NCBI RefSeq assembly: GCF_001463885.1
Contig: NZ_BBWQ01000018.1
Location: forward strand, 1 to 64,000
Reading direction: 5' to 3'
Origin: Aureimonas altamirensis
GTDB taxonomy: Bacteria > Pseudomonadota > Alphaproteobacteria > Rhizobiales > Rhizobiaceae
DNA length: 64,000 bases
Made by a program: the position numbers and the translations under genes. Positions 28,153 to 39,295 of this stretch are shown in pieces; position 1 is the first letter of the stretch, and every line of letters starts with the position of its first letter. Below the pieces are notes generated by a model that was given only the letters and a program-made list of their open reading frames with translations, was not told the DNA's origin and did no database searches.

Positions 28153-28296
28153 GCCGATCTTTTCCGGCCCGCAGAAGCCGCACGACGATTCGTTCGCGCG
28201 CTTCGATTCGTCGGTGGGCACCCGATCGACGTCCCATCCTAAGTCATTGAAATGTCGTCGTCGGCGGAAGAATGTTTCGAACGGTTCGCGATCCGC

Positions 28297-28324
28297 TTGA
28301 CAGGGGGGCAGGGGTCCCTTAAAC
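28297..28324 (+). promoter_or_regulatory. Promoter of tRNA-Asp
   Basis: A consensus TTGACA (28297) is followed after 16 bases by TTAAAC (28319), about 42 bases before the tRNA. Confidence 0.6.
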
Positions 28325-28366
28325 GACCGCTCACGCCGCCGACACAAGCAGTCGACGGCGCAAAGC

Positions 28367-28443
28367 GCGGGTGTAGCTCAGTCGGTTAGAGTGCCGGCCT
28401 GTCACGCCGGAGGTCGCGGGTTCGAGCCCCGTCACTCGCGCCA
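28367..28443 (+). tRNA. tRNA-Asp (anticodon GTC)
   Basis: A 77-base cloverleaf including CCA. Acceptor GCGGGTG pairs with CACTCGC with one G-T wobble. The anticodon stem CCGGC/GCCGG encloses CTGTCAC with anticodon GTC. The discriminator is G, the known Asp identity base. Confidence 0.98.
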
Positions 28444-28730
28444 TTTTCTCTTCCCAAGACCCTCCCTTTATTCCGTCTCCACGATCGCGATGCGTCGCGG
28501 AAGGAAGCCTATTCGACCGCTGCGTCGACATGATCCAAAAGCTTGATGACTCTGTCACTTGCGCCAAGTTTAGGAAGGGTCTAATCGTCCGCCATCGCGC
28601 TGCGGTGCGGGATCGACCAGGCGGTTGAATCGGCATCGCATCCGCATATGTCAGACGTCAGCGTCGAAATGCTTGTGTCGTACGGAGCCTTGAGTGCTCC
28701 CTGCGGTCGCGGTTCGGAAGGTTGATCCCG
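28444..28730. other. Gap between tRNA-Asp and nuoA
   Basis: About 290 bases without a supported gene. It should hold the nuo promoter. The best pair I see is TTGCGC (28559) with CTAATC (28581) at 16-base spacing, which is weak. No operator or hairpin stands out. GGAAGG at 28716 is the nuoA ribosome-binding site. Confidence 0.4.
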
Positions 28731-29096
28731 TTGAACGAACTTCTCGCCTCTTATTTGCCGATCGTCATCTTCGTGGGCGTGGCGCTGCTGATCGGAGTCG
28801 CCCTCTTGGTGTCGCCGTTCCTGCTGGCGTTCAAGGCGCCGGACGACGAGAAGCTGTCCGCCTACGAGTGCGGCTTCAACGCCTTCGACGACTCGCGCAT
28901 GAAGTTCGACGTCCGCTTCTACCTGGTCTCGATCCTGTTCATCATCTTCGACCTGGAAGTGGCCTTCCTGTTCCCGTGGGCGGCTTCGTTCGGCGACCTC
29001 GGATGGGCCGGCTTCTGGTCCATGATGGTATTCCTCGGCGTGCTGACCGTCGGCTTTGTCTATGAATGGAAGAAAGGCGCCCTCGAATGGGATTGA
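28731..29096 (+). CDS. nuoA: NADH-quinone oxidoreductase subunit A
   Basis: Membrane subunit at the junction of the arms of respiratory complex I. The 121-residue protein from TTG 28731 begins [14 protein letters not shown] and has three helices plus the loop [22 protein letters not shown], whose Cys lies near the quinone channel. Another TTG at 28722 is possible, but GGAAGG at 28716 is properly spaced only for 28731, and homologues start with a similar NELL sequence. It opens a 15.5-kb operon and overlaps nuoB by ten bases. Confidence 0.93.
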   Translation: MNELLASYLPIVIFVGVALLIGVALLVSPFLLAFKAPDDEKLSAYECGFNAFDDSRMKFDVRFYLVSILFIIFDLEVAFLFPWAASFGDLGWAGFWSMMVFLGVLTVGFVYEWKKGALEWD

Positions 29097-29644
29097 ACGA
29101 CAGTTCCTCCGGCGTTCTCGAACGGTCCAACCTGACCGTCGCCCCGGCGTCCGATCCCTTCGTGACGGACGTCAACAACGAGCTTGCGGACAAGGGCTTC
29201 CTGGTCACCTCGACCGAAGACCTCGTTCAATGGGCACGAACCGGCTCCCTGATGTGGATGACGTTCGGCCTGGCCTGCTGCGCTGTCGAGATGATGCAGA
29301 TGTCGATGCCGCGCTACGACGCCGAGCGCTTCGGCTTTGCGCCGCGCGCCAGCCCGCGCCAGTCCGACGTGATGATCGTGGCGGGCACGCTGACCAACAA
29401 GATGGCGCCTGCGCTGCGCAAGGTCTACGACCAGATGCCCGAGCCGCGTTACGTGATCTCGATGGGATCCTGCGCCAATGGCGGCGGGTACTATCACTAC
29501 TCCTATTCGGTCGTGCGTGGCTGCGACCGGGTGGTGCCCGTGGATATCTACGTGCCCGGCTGCCCGCCGACGGCCGAGGCTCTTCTGTATGGCGTGCTGC
29601 TGCTGCAGAAGAAGATCCGCCGCACCGGCACGATCGAGCGTTGA
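29087..29644 (+). CDS. nuoB: NADH-quinone oxidoreductase subunit B
   Basis: Carries cluster N2, the last iron-sulphur centre before quinone. The 185-residue protein shows the four ligands: adjacent Cys64 and Cys65 in [10 protein letters not shown], Cys129 in GSCANGGG and Cys159 in VPGCPPT. I use ATG 29087, which overlaps the nuoA end; an upstream in-frame ATG at 29066 adds seven residues not typical of the family. A 12-base gap separates it from nuoC. Confidence 0.96.
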   Translation: MGLNDSSSGVLERSNLTVAPASDPFVTDVNNELADKGFLVTSTEDLVQWARTGSLMWMTFGLACCAVEMMQMSMPRYDAERFGFAPRASPRQSDVMIVAGTLTNKMAPALRKVYDQMPEPRYVISMGSCANGGGYYHYSYSVVRGCDRVVPVDIYVPGCPPTAEALLYGVLLLQKKIRRTGTIER

Positions 29645-29656
29645 GGGTCTGGACCG

Positions 29657-30247
29657 ATGGAAGAGCTGGCCCAATATCTCGCGGAATCGCAGATCGGTAA
29701 CAGGATCGTCGAAAGCAAGGTTGCCTTCGGAGAGCTGACGTTGCGGGTTGCCCCCGCCGACATCGTTTCCGTACTGACATTCCTTCGCGACGATCCGTCC
29801 TGCCTGTTCAAGAACTTTACCGACATTTGCGGTGTCGATTACCCGCAGCGCGCAGAGCGCTTCGAGGTCGTCTATCATCTTCTGTCTCCGCGGCATAACC
29901 AGCGCATCCGCGTGAAGCTGCGCCTCGAGGAAGATGAATCGGTCCCGTCGGCTACCGGTGTGTTTCCCGGCGCCGACTGGTACGAGCGCGAAGCCTTCGA
30001 CATGTATGGCATCCTGTTCTCGGGCCATCCGGACCTGCGCCGTCTTCTGACGGACTACGGGTTCGAGGGGCATCCGCTGCGCAAGGATTTCCCGCTGACC
30101 GGCTTCGTCGAAGTGCATTACGACGAAGAGTTGAAGCGCGTCGTCTACGAGCCGGTGGAGCTGCGCCAGGAGTTCCGCAATTTCGACTTCCTGTCCCCGT
30201 GGGAAGGGCCGGAATACGTCCTTCCCGGCGACGAGAAGGCGAACTGA
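29657..30247 (+). CDS. nuoC: NADH-quinone oxidoreductase subunit C
   Basis: 30-kDa peripheral-arm subunit of complex I that contacts NuoD. The 196-residue protein has the conserved [17 protein letters not shown] block and the downstream [12 protein letters not shown] motif. It is separate from NuoD here, unlike the fused enterobacterial form. Its stop is one base before the inserted GFA gene rather than before nuoD. Confidence 0.96.
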   Translation: MEELAQYLAESQIGNRIVESKVAFGELTLRVAPADIVSVLTFLRDDPSCLFKNFTDICGVDYPQRAERFEVVYHLLSPRHNQRIRVKLRLEEDESVPSATGVFPGADWYEREAFDMYGILFSGHPDLRRLLTDYGFEGHPLRKDFPLTGFVEVHYDEELKRVVYEPVELRQEFRNFDFLSPWEGPEYVLPGDEKAN

Positions 30248-30248
30248 G

Positions 30249-30692
30249 ATGGGCGAGACTGCCTCCAACCCCGTGGCGTTGACCGGTGGTTGCCTGTGTG
30301 GAGCGGTGCGCTTCACCGCGACGCCGCGCAAGCACGAGATGGATGTCTGCCATTGCAGCATGTGCCGGAAATGGACGGCCGGCATGTTCATGGCCGTTCC
30401 ATGCGGTGACAGCGTGCAGGTGGAGGACGAGTCGTCCCTCAAGGCCTTCGCGTCTTCGGAGTGGGGCGAGCGCGTCTTCTGCCAGGAGTGCGGCACCAGC
30501 CTGTTCTGGCGCCTGCGCGACGGAAGCGAGACGATGGTATCGATGCAGGCATTCGACGACATCAGCTCGTTCCGCTTTGTGGAAGAGATTTTCATCGACG
30601 AGAAGCCGGCGCTCTACGACTTCCGCAACGATACGCGCAAACTCACCGGGGCCGAAGTGATGGCCGCCTTCGCGGCGGGTCAGGGATCGTAA
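30249..30692 (+). CDS. GFA family zinc protein inserted in the nuo operon
   Basis: The 147-residue protein belongs to the GFA (glutathione-dependent formaldehyde-activating enzyme/CENP-V) family. Its Mss4-like zinc sites appear complete: [16 protein letters not shown] and FCQECGTS. It begins one base after the nuoC stop and ends one base before the nuoD start, so it is fully built into the operon and must be co-transcribed. GFA was named for helping glutathione react with formaldehyde, but most family members have no proven activity. A link to complex I, such as redox or cluster protection, is only suggested by position. Confidence 0.88.
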   Translation: MGETASNPVALTGGCLCGAVRFTATPRKHEMDVCHCSMCRKWTAGMFMAVPCGDSVQVEDESSLKAFASSEWGERVFCQECGTSLFWRLRDGSETMVSMQAFDDISSFRFVEEIFIDEKPALYDFRNDTRKLTGAEVMAAFAAGQGS

Positions 30693-30693
30693 C

Positions 30694-31884
30694 ATGGCTG
30701 AGATCGACGTCAGAAACTTCAATATCAACTTCGGACCGCAGCATCCTGCCGCGCACGGCGTGCTGCGACTGGTGCTGGAACTCGACGGCGAAGTCGTCGA
30801 GCGGGTCGATCCGCATATCGGCCTGCTTCATCGCGGCACCGAAAAGCTGATCGAAACCAAGACCTACCTGCAGGCGATCCCCTATTTCGACCGGCTCGAC
30901 TATGTCGCGCCGATGAACCAGGAGCATGCCTTCTGCCTGGCCGTAGAGCGGCTGGCCGGCGTTGCCGTGCCGACGCGCGGGCAGTTGATCCGCGTTCTCT
31001 ACAGCGAGATCGGGCGTATCCTTTCGCATCTTCTCAACGTGACCACCCAGGCCATGGACGTCGGCGCGCTGACACCGCCGCTCTGGGGCTTCGAGGAGCG
31101 CGAGAAGCTGATGGTCTTCTATGAGAGGGCCTGCGGCGCGCGCCTCCATGCGGCGTATTTCCGGCCGGGCGGCGTCCATCAGGATATTCCGCCGGAACTG
31201 GTGGACGATATCGGCGCATGGTGCGATCCGTTCCTCAAGCGCGTCGACGACATCGACGAACTGTTGACCGGCAACCGCATCTTCAAGCAGCGCAATGTCG
31301 ACATCGGCGTGGTGGATCTCGACGATGCGTGGGCGTGGGGATTCTCGGGCGTCATGGTGCGCGGATCGGGCGCGGCATGGGATCTGCGCAAAAGCCAGCC
31401 CTATGAATGCTACGACGAGATGGATTTCGACATTCCGATCGGCAAGAACGGCGATTGCTACGACCGCTACCTCATCCGCATGGAAGAGATGCGCCAGTCC
31501 ACCTACATCATGAAGCAGTGCATCGAGCGCCTTGCCGGCAGCGACCGCGTTGGGCCGGTATCGGCCGTCGACGGCAAGCTGGTGCCGCCCAAGCGTGGCG
31601 AGATGAAGCGCTCGATGGAAGCGCTCATCCATCACTTCAAGCTTTATACCGAGGGCTTCCACGTGCCCGAAGGCGAGGTTTTCGCGGCCGTCGAAGCGCC
31701 CAAGGGCGAGTTCGGCGTGTATCTGGTGGCAGACGGAACCAACAAGCCCTACCGCTGCAAGATCAAGGCCCCCGGCTTCTCGCATCTTCAGGCTATGGAT
31801 TTCCTGTGCCGCAAGCACATGCTGGCCGACGTGTCGGCCATTCTCGGCTCTTGCGATATCGTCTTCGGCGAGGTCGATCGCTGA
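30694..31884 (+). CDS. nuoD: NADH-quinone oxidoreductase subunit D
   Basis: 49-kDa subunit forming the quinone-binding pocket with NuoB. The 396-residue protein starts with [15 protein letters not shown], whose HPAAH segment carries a histidine at the quinone head-group site. [10 protein letters not shown], the conserved [14 protein letters not shown] and the C-terminal [11 protein letters not shown] follow. Length and motifs are standard. A 144-base gap holding inverted repeats follows before nuoE, the only large internal gap in this part of the operon. Confidence 0.97.
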   Translation: MAEIDVRNFNINFGPQHPAAHGVLRLVLELDGEVVERVDPHIGLLHRGTEKLIETKTYLQAIPYFDRLDYVAPMNQEHAFCLAVERLAGVAVPTRGQLIRVLYSEIGRILSHLLNVTTQAMDVGALTPPLWGFEEREKLMVFYERACGARLHAAYFRPGGVHQDIPPELVDDIGAWCDPFLKRVDDIDELLTGNRIFKQRNVDIGVVDLDDAWAWGFSGVMVRGSGAAWDLRKSQPYECYDEMDFDIPIGKNGDCYDRYLIRMEEMRQSTYIMKQCIERLAGSDRVGPVSAVDGKLVPPKRGEMKRSMEALIHHFKLYTEGFHVPEGEVFAAVEAPKGEFGVYLVADGTNKPYRCKIKAPGFSHLQAMDFLCRKHMLADVSAILGSCDIVFGEVDR

Positions 31885-31964
31885 CAGCTTCGCCGACTGC
31901 CGCGCGGATCCGTGCGGCGGCCTGTTTTCATACCCGGCCATGCGGTCTCGACCGCTGGCGTTTT

Positions 31965-32013
31965 GCGCGTTCTATGATAGAACGCGCCGCAACATGGAAC
32001 GTTGTAACCGTTC
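31965..32013 (+). repeat. Inverted repeats upstream of nuoE
   Basis: A perfect ten-base inverted repeat GCGCGTTCTA-TGA-TAGAACGCGC occupies 31965-31987. A second, GAACG-N7-CGTTC, occupies 31997-32013, sharing the GAACG core. They lie 16 to 64 bases before nuoE. As RNA they form hairpins that could protect or cleave the long nuo message; as DNA they resemble an operator. There is no T-tract, so termination is unlikely. Confidence 0.6.
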
Positions 32014-32028
32014 TGAAGTAGAGGTCCG

Positions 32029-33225
32029 ATGTCCGTCAGGCGTCTCGCGGAAGATTCCGTCCAACCCCAGAGTTTCTCCTTCTCCTCGGAGAACGAGGGC
32101 TGGGCGGAAAAGACGATCCGCAAGTATCCCGAAGGCCGGCAGCAGTCGGCGGTGATCCCGCTGCTGATGCGCGCGCAGGAGCAGGAAGGCTGGGTCACGA
32201 AGGCCGCGATCGAGCATGTCGCCGTCAGGCTGTCGATGCCGCTGATCCGGGTTCTCGAGGTTGCGACCTTCTATACCCAGTTCCAGTTGGCCCCGGTGGG
32301 CACGCGGGCGCATATCCAGGTGTGCGGCACCACGCCCTGCATGCTGCGGGGATCCGACGCGCTGAAGGATGTGTGCAAGCGCCGCATCCATCCCGACCAG
32401 TTCCAGCCCAATGCCGACGGCACCCTGTCCTGGGAAGAGGTCGAGTGCCTTGGCGCCTGCGTCAACGCTCCGATGGTCATGATTTTCAAGGATACCTACG
32501 AAGACCTGACGCCCGAGCGGCTGGAAGAGATCATCGACGCCTTCGCTGCGGGCGATGGCGCTTCGGTGCCGGTCGGTCCGCAGATCGACAGGCACCTGTC
32601 TGCCCCGATCGGCGGCGCGACGACATTGAACAGCTTCGACGACGATGCCGATATCGGCGATGCAAAGCCGTCCGGCCCGGCCTCCGGTTCGGCGGCGACG
32701 GGCGAGGGGGCAAGCGTTGCTCCATCCGAGGCAGCGCGTGTCGACACCCATGCCGAAGAGACGGACCCGACCATCAAGGGCCCGGCGCCGGATTCGGCAA
32801 AGACCAGCCCCGCTGTCGAAGAGGCCGCGAGCGCCGACCCGGCCACCAATGGCGGCGGTGGCACGACCGGCGGTACGCAGCAGGGCGAAACCGGTGCTGC
32901 CCGCAAGGAATCCGATGCAGGCAAAGCCGCCGTCGACGGTGGCGATGCCCCGGCGGCGATTGGTGCGGCCGAGGGGCCGGGCGCGCCGGCGGGCCTTCTG
33001 TCCGACGTGCCGGCCGATGCCGACGACCTCAAGATACTGAATGGCGTCGGCCCGAAGATCGAGGCGGCACTGAACGAGATCGGCGTGTATCGTCTGGGCC
33101 AGGTTGCCGGCTGGACCGAGGGCGAACTCGCCTGGGTCGACAAGCGGCTGGGGCTTGGCGGGCGTGCTGTTCGCGGCGGCTGGATCGAGCAGGCCCACGC
33201 GCGGCTGGCCGAGAAGGGTGAGTGA
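32029..33225 (+). CDS. nuoE: NADH-quinone oxidoreductase subunit E with C-terminal HhH extension
   Basis: 24-kDa subunit carrying cluster N1a. The thioredoxin-like core (about 1-185) has the four ligands Cys99, Cys104, Cys140 and Cys144 (CGTTPC and ECLGAC). At 398 residues it is about twice the usual length. A low-complexity Ala/Gly/Thr/Asp linker (about 195-325) leads to a C-terminal helix-hairpin-helix-like domain (about 326-398; [20 protein letters not shown] and WIEQAHARL). The same kind of tail occurs on other proteins in this order, including ribosomal L21. The tail's function is unknown; cluster chemistry should be unaffected. Confidence 0.95.
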   Translation: MSVRRLAEDSVQPQSFSFSSENEGWAEKTIRKYPEGRQQSAVIPLLMRAQEQEGWVTKAAIEHVAVRLSMPLIRVLEVATFYTQFQLAPVGTRAHIQVCGTTPCMLRGSDALKDVCKRRIHPDQFQPNADGTLSWEEVECLGACVNAPMVMIFKDTYEDLTPERLEEIIDAFAAGDGASVPVGPQIDRHLSAPIGGATTLNSFDDDADIGDAKPSGPASGSAATGEGASVAPSEAARVDTHAEETDPTIKGPAPDSAKTSPAVEEAASADPATNGGGGTTGGTQQGETGAARKESDAGKAAVDGGDAPAAIGAAEGPGAPAGLLSDVPADADDLKILNGVGPKIEAALNEIGVYRLGQVAGWTEGELAWVDKRLGLGGRAVRGGWIEQAHARLAEKGE

Positions 33226-33235
33226 GGGCTGAACG

Positions 33236-34543
<1,308 letters not shown>

Positions 34544-34617
34544 CATGGCGTTTGGGGGCGGCGATCGCGCAGCCCCGTCGGATTGCCGGCAACGGCTCGG
34601 GACTTGAGAAGAAGCAG

Positions 34618-36696
34618 ATGGCAAAGATCAAAGTCGACGGAACGGAAATCGAAGTACCCGACCACTATACGCTGCTGCAGGCGGCGGAAGAGGCGGGTGC
34701 GGAAATTCCACGCTTCTGCTTCCACGAGCGGCTGTCGGTCGCCGGCAATTGCCGCATGTGTCTGGTGGAAGTGAAGGGTGGGCCGCCCAAGCCTGCCGCG
34801 TCCTGCGCCATGGGCGTGCGCGACCTGCGCCCCGGGCCGAACGGCGAAACGCCGGAAATCTTCACCAATACGCCGATGGTCAAGAAGGCGCGCGAAGGGG
34901 TGATGGAGTTTCTCCTCATCAACCATCCGCTGGATTGCCCGATCTGCGACCAGGGCGGCGAATGCGACCTGCAGGACCAGGCGATGGCCTTCGGCGTCGA
35001 TTCCTCGCGCTACCGCGAAAACAAGCGCGCCGTCGAAGACAAGTATATCGGCCCGCTGGTCAAGACGATCATGACGCGCTGCATCCATTGCACGCGCTGC
35101 GTCCGCTTCACGACCGAGGTTGCCGGCATCTCCGAGCTGGGGCTGATCGGCCGTGGCGAGGATGCCGAGATCACCACCTATCTCGAACATGCGATGACGT
35201 CCGAGTTGCAGGGCAACGTCATCGACCTTTGCCCGGTCGGCGCGCTCACCTCTCGGCCCTATGCCTTCCAGGCGCGCCCGTGGGAACTGACCAAGACCGA
35301 GTCGGTCGACGTGATGGATGCCGTCGGTTCGGCCATCCGGGTGGATACGCGCGGCCGCGAGGTGATGCGCATCCTGCCCCGCGCCAATGACGACATCAAC
35401 GAGGAGTGGATCTCCGACAAGACCCGCTTCGTCTGGGATGGCCTGCGCACCCAGCGCCTGGACCGGCCCTATGTCCGCCGCGACGGACGGCTTCAGGCCG
35501 TAAGCTGGCCGGAGGCCTTCGCAGAAATCCGCGCAAGGCTGGACGGCGTTCCGGGCGAGCGCATCGGCGCCATTGCAGGCGATCTCGCCGCCGTGGAAGA
35601 CATGTGGGCCCTCAAGGGCCTGATGGGTGCTCTCGGCAGCACCAACCTCGACTGCAGGCAGGATGGTGTCGCCCTGGACCCGGCCCATGGCCGCGCTTCC
35701 TATGTCTTCAACAGCGGTATCACCGGTATCGAGGAAGCCGACGCGCTTCTGCTGATCGGCGTCAATCCGCGGTTCGAGGCGTCCGTTCTCAACGCGCGCA
35801 TCCGCAAACGCTGGCGGCAGGGCAATTTCACCATCGGCATGATCGGGCAGAATGCCGATCTTCGCTACGGTGCAACGTATCTCGGCGCAGGCGTCGATAC
35901 CTTGACGGGCCTGAAGTCCGACAATGGCGCCTTCTACGACGTCCTGTCCAAGGCCGAGCGGCCGATGATCATCGTCGGCTCCGGTGCGCTTTCGGGCGAT
36001 AACGGCGCGGGCGTCCTGGCGGCGGCGGCTGCGCTGGCCCGCGACGTCGGGGCAACCGGCGGCGCATGGGCGGGCTTCAACGTCCTGGCCACGGCGGCAT
36101 CGCGCGTCGGCGGCCTGGATATCGGCTTCGTGCCGGGCAAGGGCGGTCGCAAGGCGGCCGAGATGGCATCCGGCGGCGTCGACATCCTGTTCAATCTCGG
36201 CGCGGACGAAATCGATGTGGCGGCGGGCCCCTTCGTCGTCTACATCGGCACGCATGGCGACCGCGGCGCGCACCGCGCCGACGTCATCCTGCCGGCGGCT
36301 GCCTACACGGAAAAGTCGGGCACCTACGTCAACCTCGAGGGGCGCGTGCAGGTTGGGCAGAGGGCTGCTTTCCCGCCCGGCGATGCGCGCGAGGATTGGG
36401 CCATCTTCCGCGCACTGTCCGCGGTGCTGGGCCGGACGCTGCCATACGACTCCCTCAATGCGCTGCGCGCCGACCTTCACGCGGCCCATCCGCACCTTTC
36501 CCGGGAAGAAAAGATCGTTGCCGATCAGTCGGTTCTGGCAAAGCTTGCCGATGCAGCATCGGCCAATCTCGGAGGGGGCGCCTTCACGGCCGCCGTTTCC
36601 GATTTCTACCTGACCAATCCGATCGCACGCGCTTCCAAGATCATGGCGGAATGCTCCCGCCTGGCCCAGGAAGCGCATGTCGAAGCGGCCGAGTAG
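34618..36696 (+). CDS. nuoG: NADH-quinone oxidoreductase subunit G
   Basis: 75-kDa iron-sulphur subunit holding clusters N1b, N4 and N5. The 692-residue protein starts [20 protein letters not shown], a 2Fe-2S ferredoxin domain with [15 protein letters not shown]. It continues through the His/Cys site [18 protein letters not shown] and the [10 protein letters not shown] / LCPVGALTS four-cysteine set. A molybdopterin-oxidoreductase-like C-terminal half follows, without the extra N7 cluster seen in E. coli. ATG 34618 fits GAGAAGAAG upstream; the in-frame extension to 34552 is unlikely. Confidence 0.96.
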   Translation: MAKIKVDGTEIEVPDHYTLLQAAEEAGAEIPRFCFHERLSVAGNCRMCLVEVKGGPPKPAASCAMGVRDLRPGPNGETPEIFTNTPMVKKAREGVMEFLLINHPLDCPICDQGGECDLQDQAMAFGVDSSRYRENKRAVEDKYIGPLVKTIMTRCIHCTRCVRFTTEVAGISELGLIGRGEDAEITTYLEHAMTSELQGNVIDLCPVGALTSRPYAFQARPWELTKTESVDVMDAVGSAIRVDTRGREVMRILPRANDDINEEWISDKTRFVWDGLRTQRLDRPYVRRDGRLQAVSWPEAFAEIRARLDGVPGERIGAIAGDLAAVEDMWALKGLMGALGSTNLDCRQDGVALDPAHGRASYVFNSGITGIEEADALLLIGVNPRFEASVLNARIRKRWRQGNFTIGMIGQNADLRYGATYLGAGVDTLTGLKSDNGAFYDVLSKAERPMIIVGSGALSGDNGAGVLAAAAALARDVGATGGAWAGFNVLATAASRVGGLDIGFVPGKGGRKAAEMASGGVDILFNLGADEIDVAAGPFVVYIGTHGDRGAHRADVILPAAAYTEKSGTYVNLEGRVQVGQRAAFPPGDAREDWAIFRALSAVLGRTLPYDSLNALRADLHAAHPHLSREEKIVADQSVLAKLADAASANLGGGAFTAAVSDFYLTNPIARASKIMAECSRLAQEAHVEAAE

Positions 36697-36709
36697 GACG
36701 AGTTAAGTT

Positions 36710-37756
36710 ATGGAATTCTTCGGAACCTATGTCTGGCCGGCCATCGTGATCCTGGGACAGAGCCTCCTCTTCCTGGTGGTTCTGCTTGTCCTGATCGCCT
36801 ACATCCTTCTGGCCGACCGCAAGATCTGGGCTGCCGTCCAGATGCGGCGCGGGCCGAACGTCGTCGGGCCCTTCGGCCTGTTCCAGTCCTTCGCGGATCT
36901 GTTGAAGTTCGTGCTCAAGGAGCCGACGGTTCCGGCGGCATCCGACAAGATCGTCTTCCTGCTTGCGCCGCTTGTCGCGGTGACGCTGGCCCTGGCCACC
37001 TTTGCCGTCGTGCCTGTGGCGGACGGATGGGTGATCGCCAATATCAATATCGGCATTCTCTACATCTTCGCCATTTCCTCGCTGGAGGTTTATGGCGTCA
37101 TCATGGGTGGCTGGGCTTCCAACTCCAAATACGCGTTCCTGGGCGCCCTGCGCTCGGCTGCGCAGATGGTGTCCTACGAGGTCTCCATCGGCTTCGTCAT
37201 CGTGACGGTGCTTCTCTGCGTCGGCTCGCTGAACCTGACCGATATCGTCCTGGCACAGAATACGGGCCTTGGAACCATGCTCGGCTTGCCCGGCAGCTTC
37301 CTCGACTGGCACTGGCTGGCGCTGTTCCCGATGTTCGTCATCTTCTTCATCTCGGCCTTGGCCGAGACGAACCGCCCGCCCTTCGACCTTCCGGAAGCGG
37401 AATCGGAGCTGGTTGCAGGCTTCATGGTCGAGTACGGCTCCACCCCGTACATGATGTTCATGCTGGGCGAGTACGCGGCCATCACCCTGATGTGCTCGCT
37501 GATGACGATCCTCTTCCTTGGCGGCTGGCTGCCTCCGTTCGACTTCGCGCCCTTCACCTGGGTGCCGGGTGTCATCTGGTTCCTGCTGAAAGTCGCCTTC
37601 TGCTTCTTCCTCTTCGCGATGGTGAAGGCCTTCGTGCCGCGTTACCGTTACGACCAGTTGATGCGGCTTGGCTGGAAGGTCTTCCTGCCGATCTCGCTGG
37701 CTTCGGTCGTCGTCGTCGCCTTCGTTCTCCAGGTCACGGGGTGGGCCGCGTCATGA
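36710..37756 (+). CDS. nuoH: NADH-quinone oxidoreductase subunit H
   Basis: Membrane subunit that lines the quinone channel with NuoA and NuoD. The 348-residue protein has eight or nine helices and the conserved loop [21 protein letters not shown]. The [20 protein letters not shown] segment carries the acidic residues of the E-channel. The stop overlaps the nuoI start (ATGA). Confidence 0.97.
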   Translation: MEFFGTYVWPAIVILGQSLLFLVVLLVLIAYILLADRKIWAAVQMRRGPNVVGPFGLFQSFADLLKFVLKEPTVPAASDKIVFLLAPLVAVTLALATFAVVPVADGWVIANINIGILYIFAISSLEVYGVIMGGWASNSKYAFLGALRSAAQMVSYEVSIGFVIVTVLLCVGSLNLTDIVLAQNTGLGTMLGLPGSFLDWHWLALFPMFVIFFISALAETNRPPFDLPEAESELVAGFMVEYGSTPYMMFMLGEYAAITLMCSLMTILFLGGWLPPFDFAPFTWVPGVIWFLLKVAFCFFLFAMVKAFVPRYRYDQLMRLGWKVFLPISLASVVVVAFVLQVTGWAAS

Positions 37757-38244
37757 GCGCACTCGCACACAACATCAAGTCGCTTTTCCTGATCGAGTTC
37801 GTGAAGGCTTTCGGCCTTTCGATGCGGTATTTCTTCGCGCCCAAGGCGACGCTGAACTACCCCTACGAGAAGGGCCCGGTCAGCGCGCGCTTCCGGGGCG
37901 AGCACGCCTTGCGCCGCTATCCCAACGGGGAAGAGCGGTGCATCGCCTGCAAGCTCTGCGAGGCCATCTGCCCGGCCCAGGCCATCACCATCGAGGCGGG
38001 CCCCCGCCGCAATGACGGCACCCGCCGCACGGTGCGCTACGACATCGACATGGTGAAGTGCATCTATTGCGGCTTCTGCCAGGAGGCGTGCCCTGTCGAC
38101 GCCATCGTGGAAGGGCCGAATTTCGAGTTCTCGACCGAAACGCGCGAAGAGCTCTACTACGACAAGGAAAAGCTTTTGGCGAACGGCGACCGCTGGGAGC
38201 GGGAGATCGCCCGCAACATCGCCATCGATGCGCCATACCGCTGA
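37753..38244 (+). CDS. nuoI: NADH-quinone oxidoreductase subunit I
   Basis: 23-kDa ferredoxin-like subunit with clusters N6a and N6b. The 163-residue protein has two CxxCxxCxxxCP motifs, [12 protein letters not shown] and [12 protein letters not shown], both complete. The start ATG 37753 overlaps nuoH by four bases; the same frame is open from 37027 as a shadow of nuoH. The N-terminal helix ([19 protein letters not shown]) rests on the membrane arm. Confidence 0.97.
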   Translation: MSALAHNIKSLFLIEFVKAFGLSMRYFFAPKATLNYPYEKGPVSARFRGEHALRRYPNGEERCIACKLCEAICPAQAITIEAGPRRNDGTRRTVRYDIDMVKCIYCGFCQEACPVDAIVEGPNFEFSTETREELYYDKEKLLANGDRWEREIARNIAIDAPYR

Positions 38245-38344
38245 GCGGGAAGGGCGGTAAGCCGCCCCTTTCGCGCACAAGATTTGAAACTCGATGCCGC
38301 GCCGCTACGGCGTGGTTCCGCCGGACGACCAAAGGAGCCCGAGG

Positions 38345-38962
38345 ATGCTGGGCCTTCAGGCACTCTTCTTCTACATATTCGCGCTGATCACCGTCGGCGC
38401 CGCGCTCATGGTTGTGTTTTCCCGCAACCCGGTTCACTCGGTGCTCTTCCTGATCCTCACCTTCGTGAGCGCGGCAGGGCTGTTCCTGCTGACCGGGGCG
38501 GAGTTCCTGGCGCTGATCCTCATCGTCGTCTATGTCGGCGCGGTGGCGATCCTGTTCCTGTTCGTCGTCATGATGCTCGATCTCGACATCGGGCAGGTGA
38601 AGCGCGGGGCGTTGAAATATGCGCCTATCGGCGCGCTGGTGGGCCTTATCATCCTGGCGCAGCTGGTGATCGCGGTGACGGGCAGCTACTTCAACCCCGA
38701 GCTTGCCGGCAACACGGTGATGCCGATCCCGCCGATCGATCAGGTGTCCAACATCGAGGCGCTCGGGCAGGTTCTTTACACCCGCTACATCTTCTTCTTC
38801 CAGATGGCCGGCCTGGTGCTGTTCGTCGCCATGATCGGTGCGATCGTGCTGACGCTGCGTCACAAGGAAGGCATCAAGCGGCAGTCGATCCCGGAGCAGG
38901 TGCGCCGCACCCCGGAGACATCCATCGAAATCCGCAAGGTCGAGAGCGGCAAGGGAATCTGA
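38345..38962 (+). CDS. nuoJ: NADH-quinone oxidoreductase subunit J
   Basis: Membrane subunit of the proton-pumping arm. The 205-residue protein has five helices, with the conserved [20 protein letters not shown] and [20 protein letters not shown] segments; the latter contains the pi-bulge helix. AAAGGAG at 38331 supports ATG 38345 over an upstream in-frame ATG at 38294. A 100-base gap after nuoI holds only this ribosome-binding site. Confidence 0.95.
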   Translation: MLGLQALFFYIFALITVGAALMVVFSRNPVHSVLFLILTFVSAAGLFLLTGAEFLALILIVVYVGAVAILFLFVVMMLDLDIGQVKRGALKYAPIGALVGLIILAQLVIAVTGSYFNPELAGNTVMPIPPIDQVSNIEALGQVLYTRYIFFFQMAGLVLFVAMIGAIVLTLRHKEGIKRQSIPEQVRRTPETSIEIRKVESGKGI

Positions 38963-38972
38963 GGACAGTACA

Positions 38973-39281
38973 ATGGAAGTCGGTCTCGGACATTATCTCA
39001 CTGTCGGCGCCATCCTCTTCGTTATCGGGGTGTTCGGCATTTTCATGAACCGCAAGAACATCATCACGATCCTGATGTCGATCGAGCTGATCCTGCTTTC
39101 GGTCAACATCAATCTCGTGGCGTTCTCGGCCTTTCTCAACGATCTGGCCGGCCAGGTGTTCGCGCTGTTCATCCTGACGGTCGCGGCCGCGGAGGCCGCA
39201 ATCGGCCTGGCGATCCTGGTCACCTTCTTCCGTAACCGCGGCTCCATCGCCGTGGATGACGTCAGCACGATGAAAGGCTGA
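38973..39281 (+). CDS. nuoK: NADH-quinone oxidoreductase subunit K
   Basis: Three-helix membrane subunit homologous to MrpC. The 102-residue protein has the key glutamates in [15 protein letters not shown] and in [12 protein letters not shown], both part of the proton path. It lies ten bases after nuoJ and 14 bases before nuoL. Confidence 0.97.
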   Translation: MEVGLGHYLTVGAILFVIGVFGIFMNRKNIITILMSIELILLSVNINLVAFSAFLNDLAGQVFALFILTVAAAEAAIGLAILVTFFRNRGSIAVDDVSTMKG

Positions 39282-39295
39282 GGCGGGCACCACAC

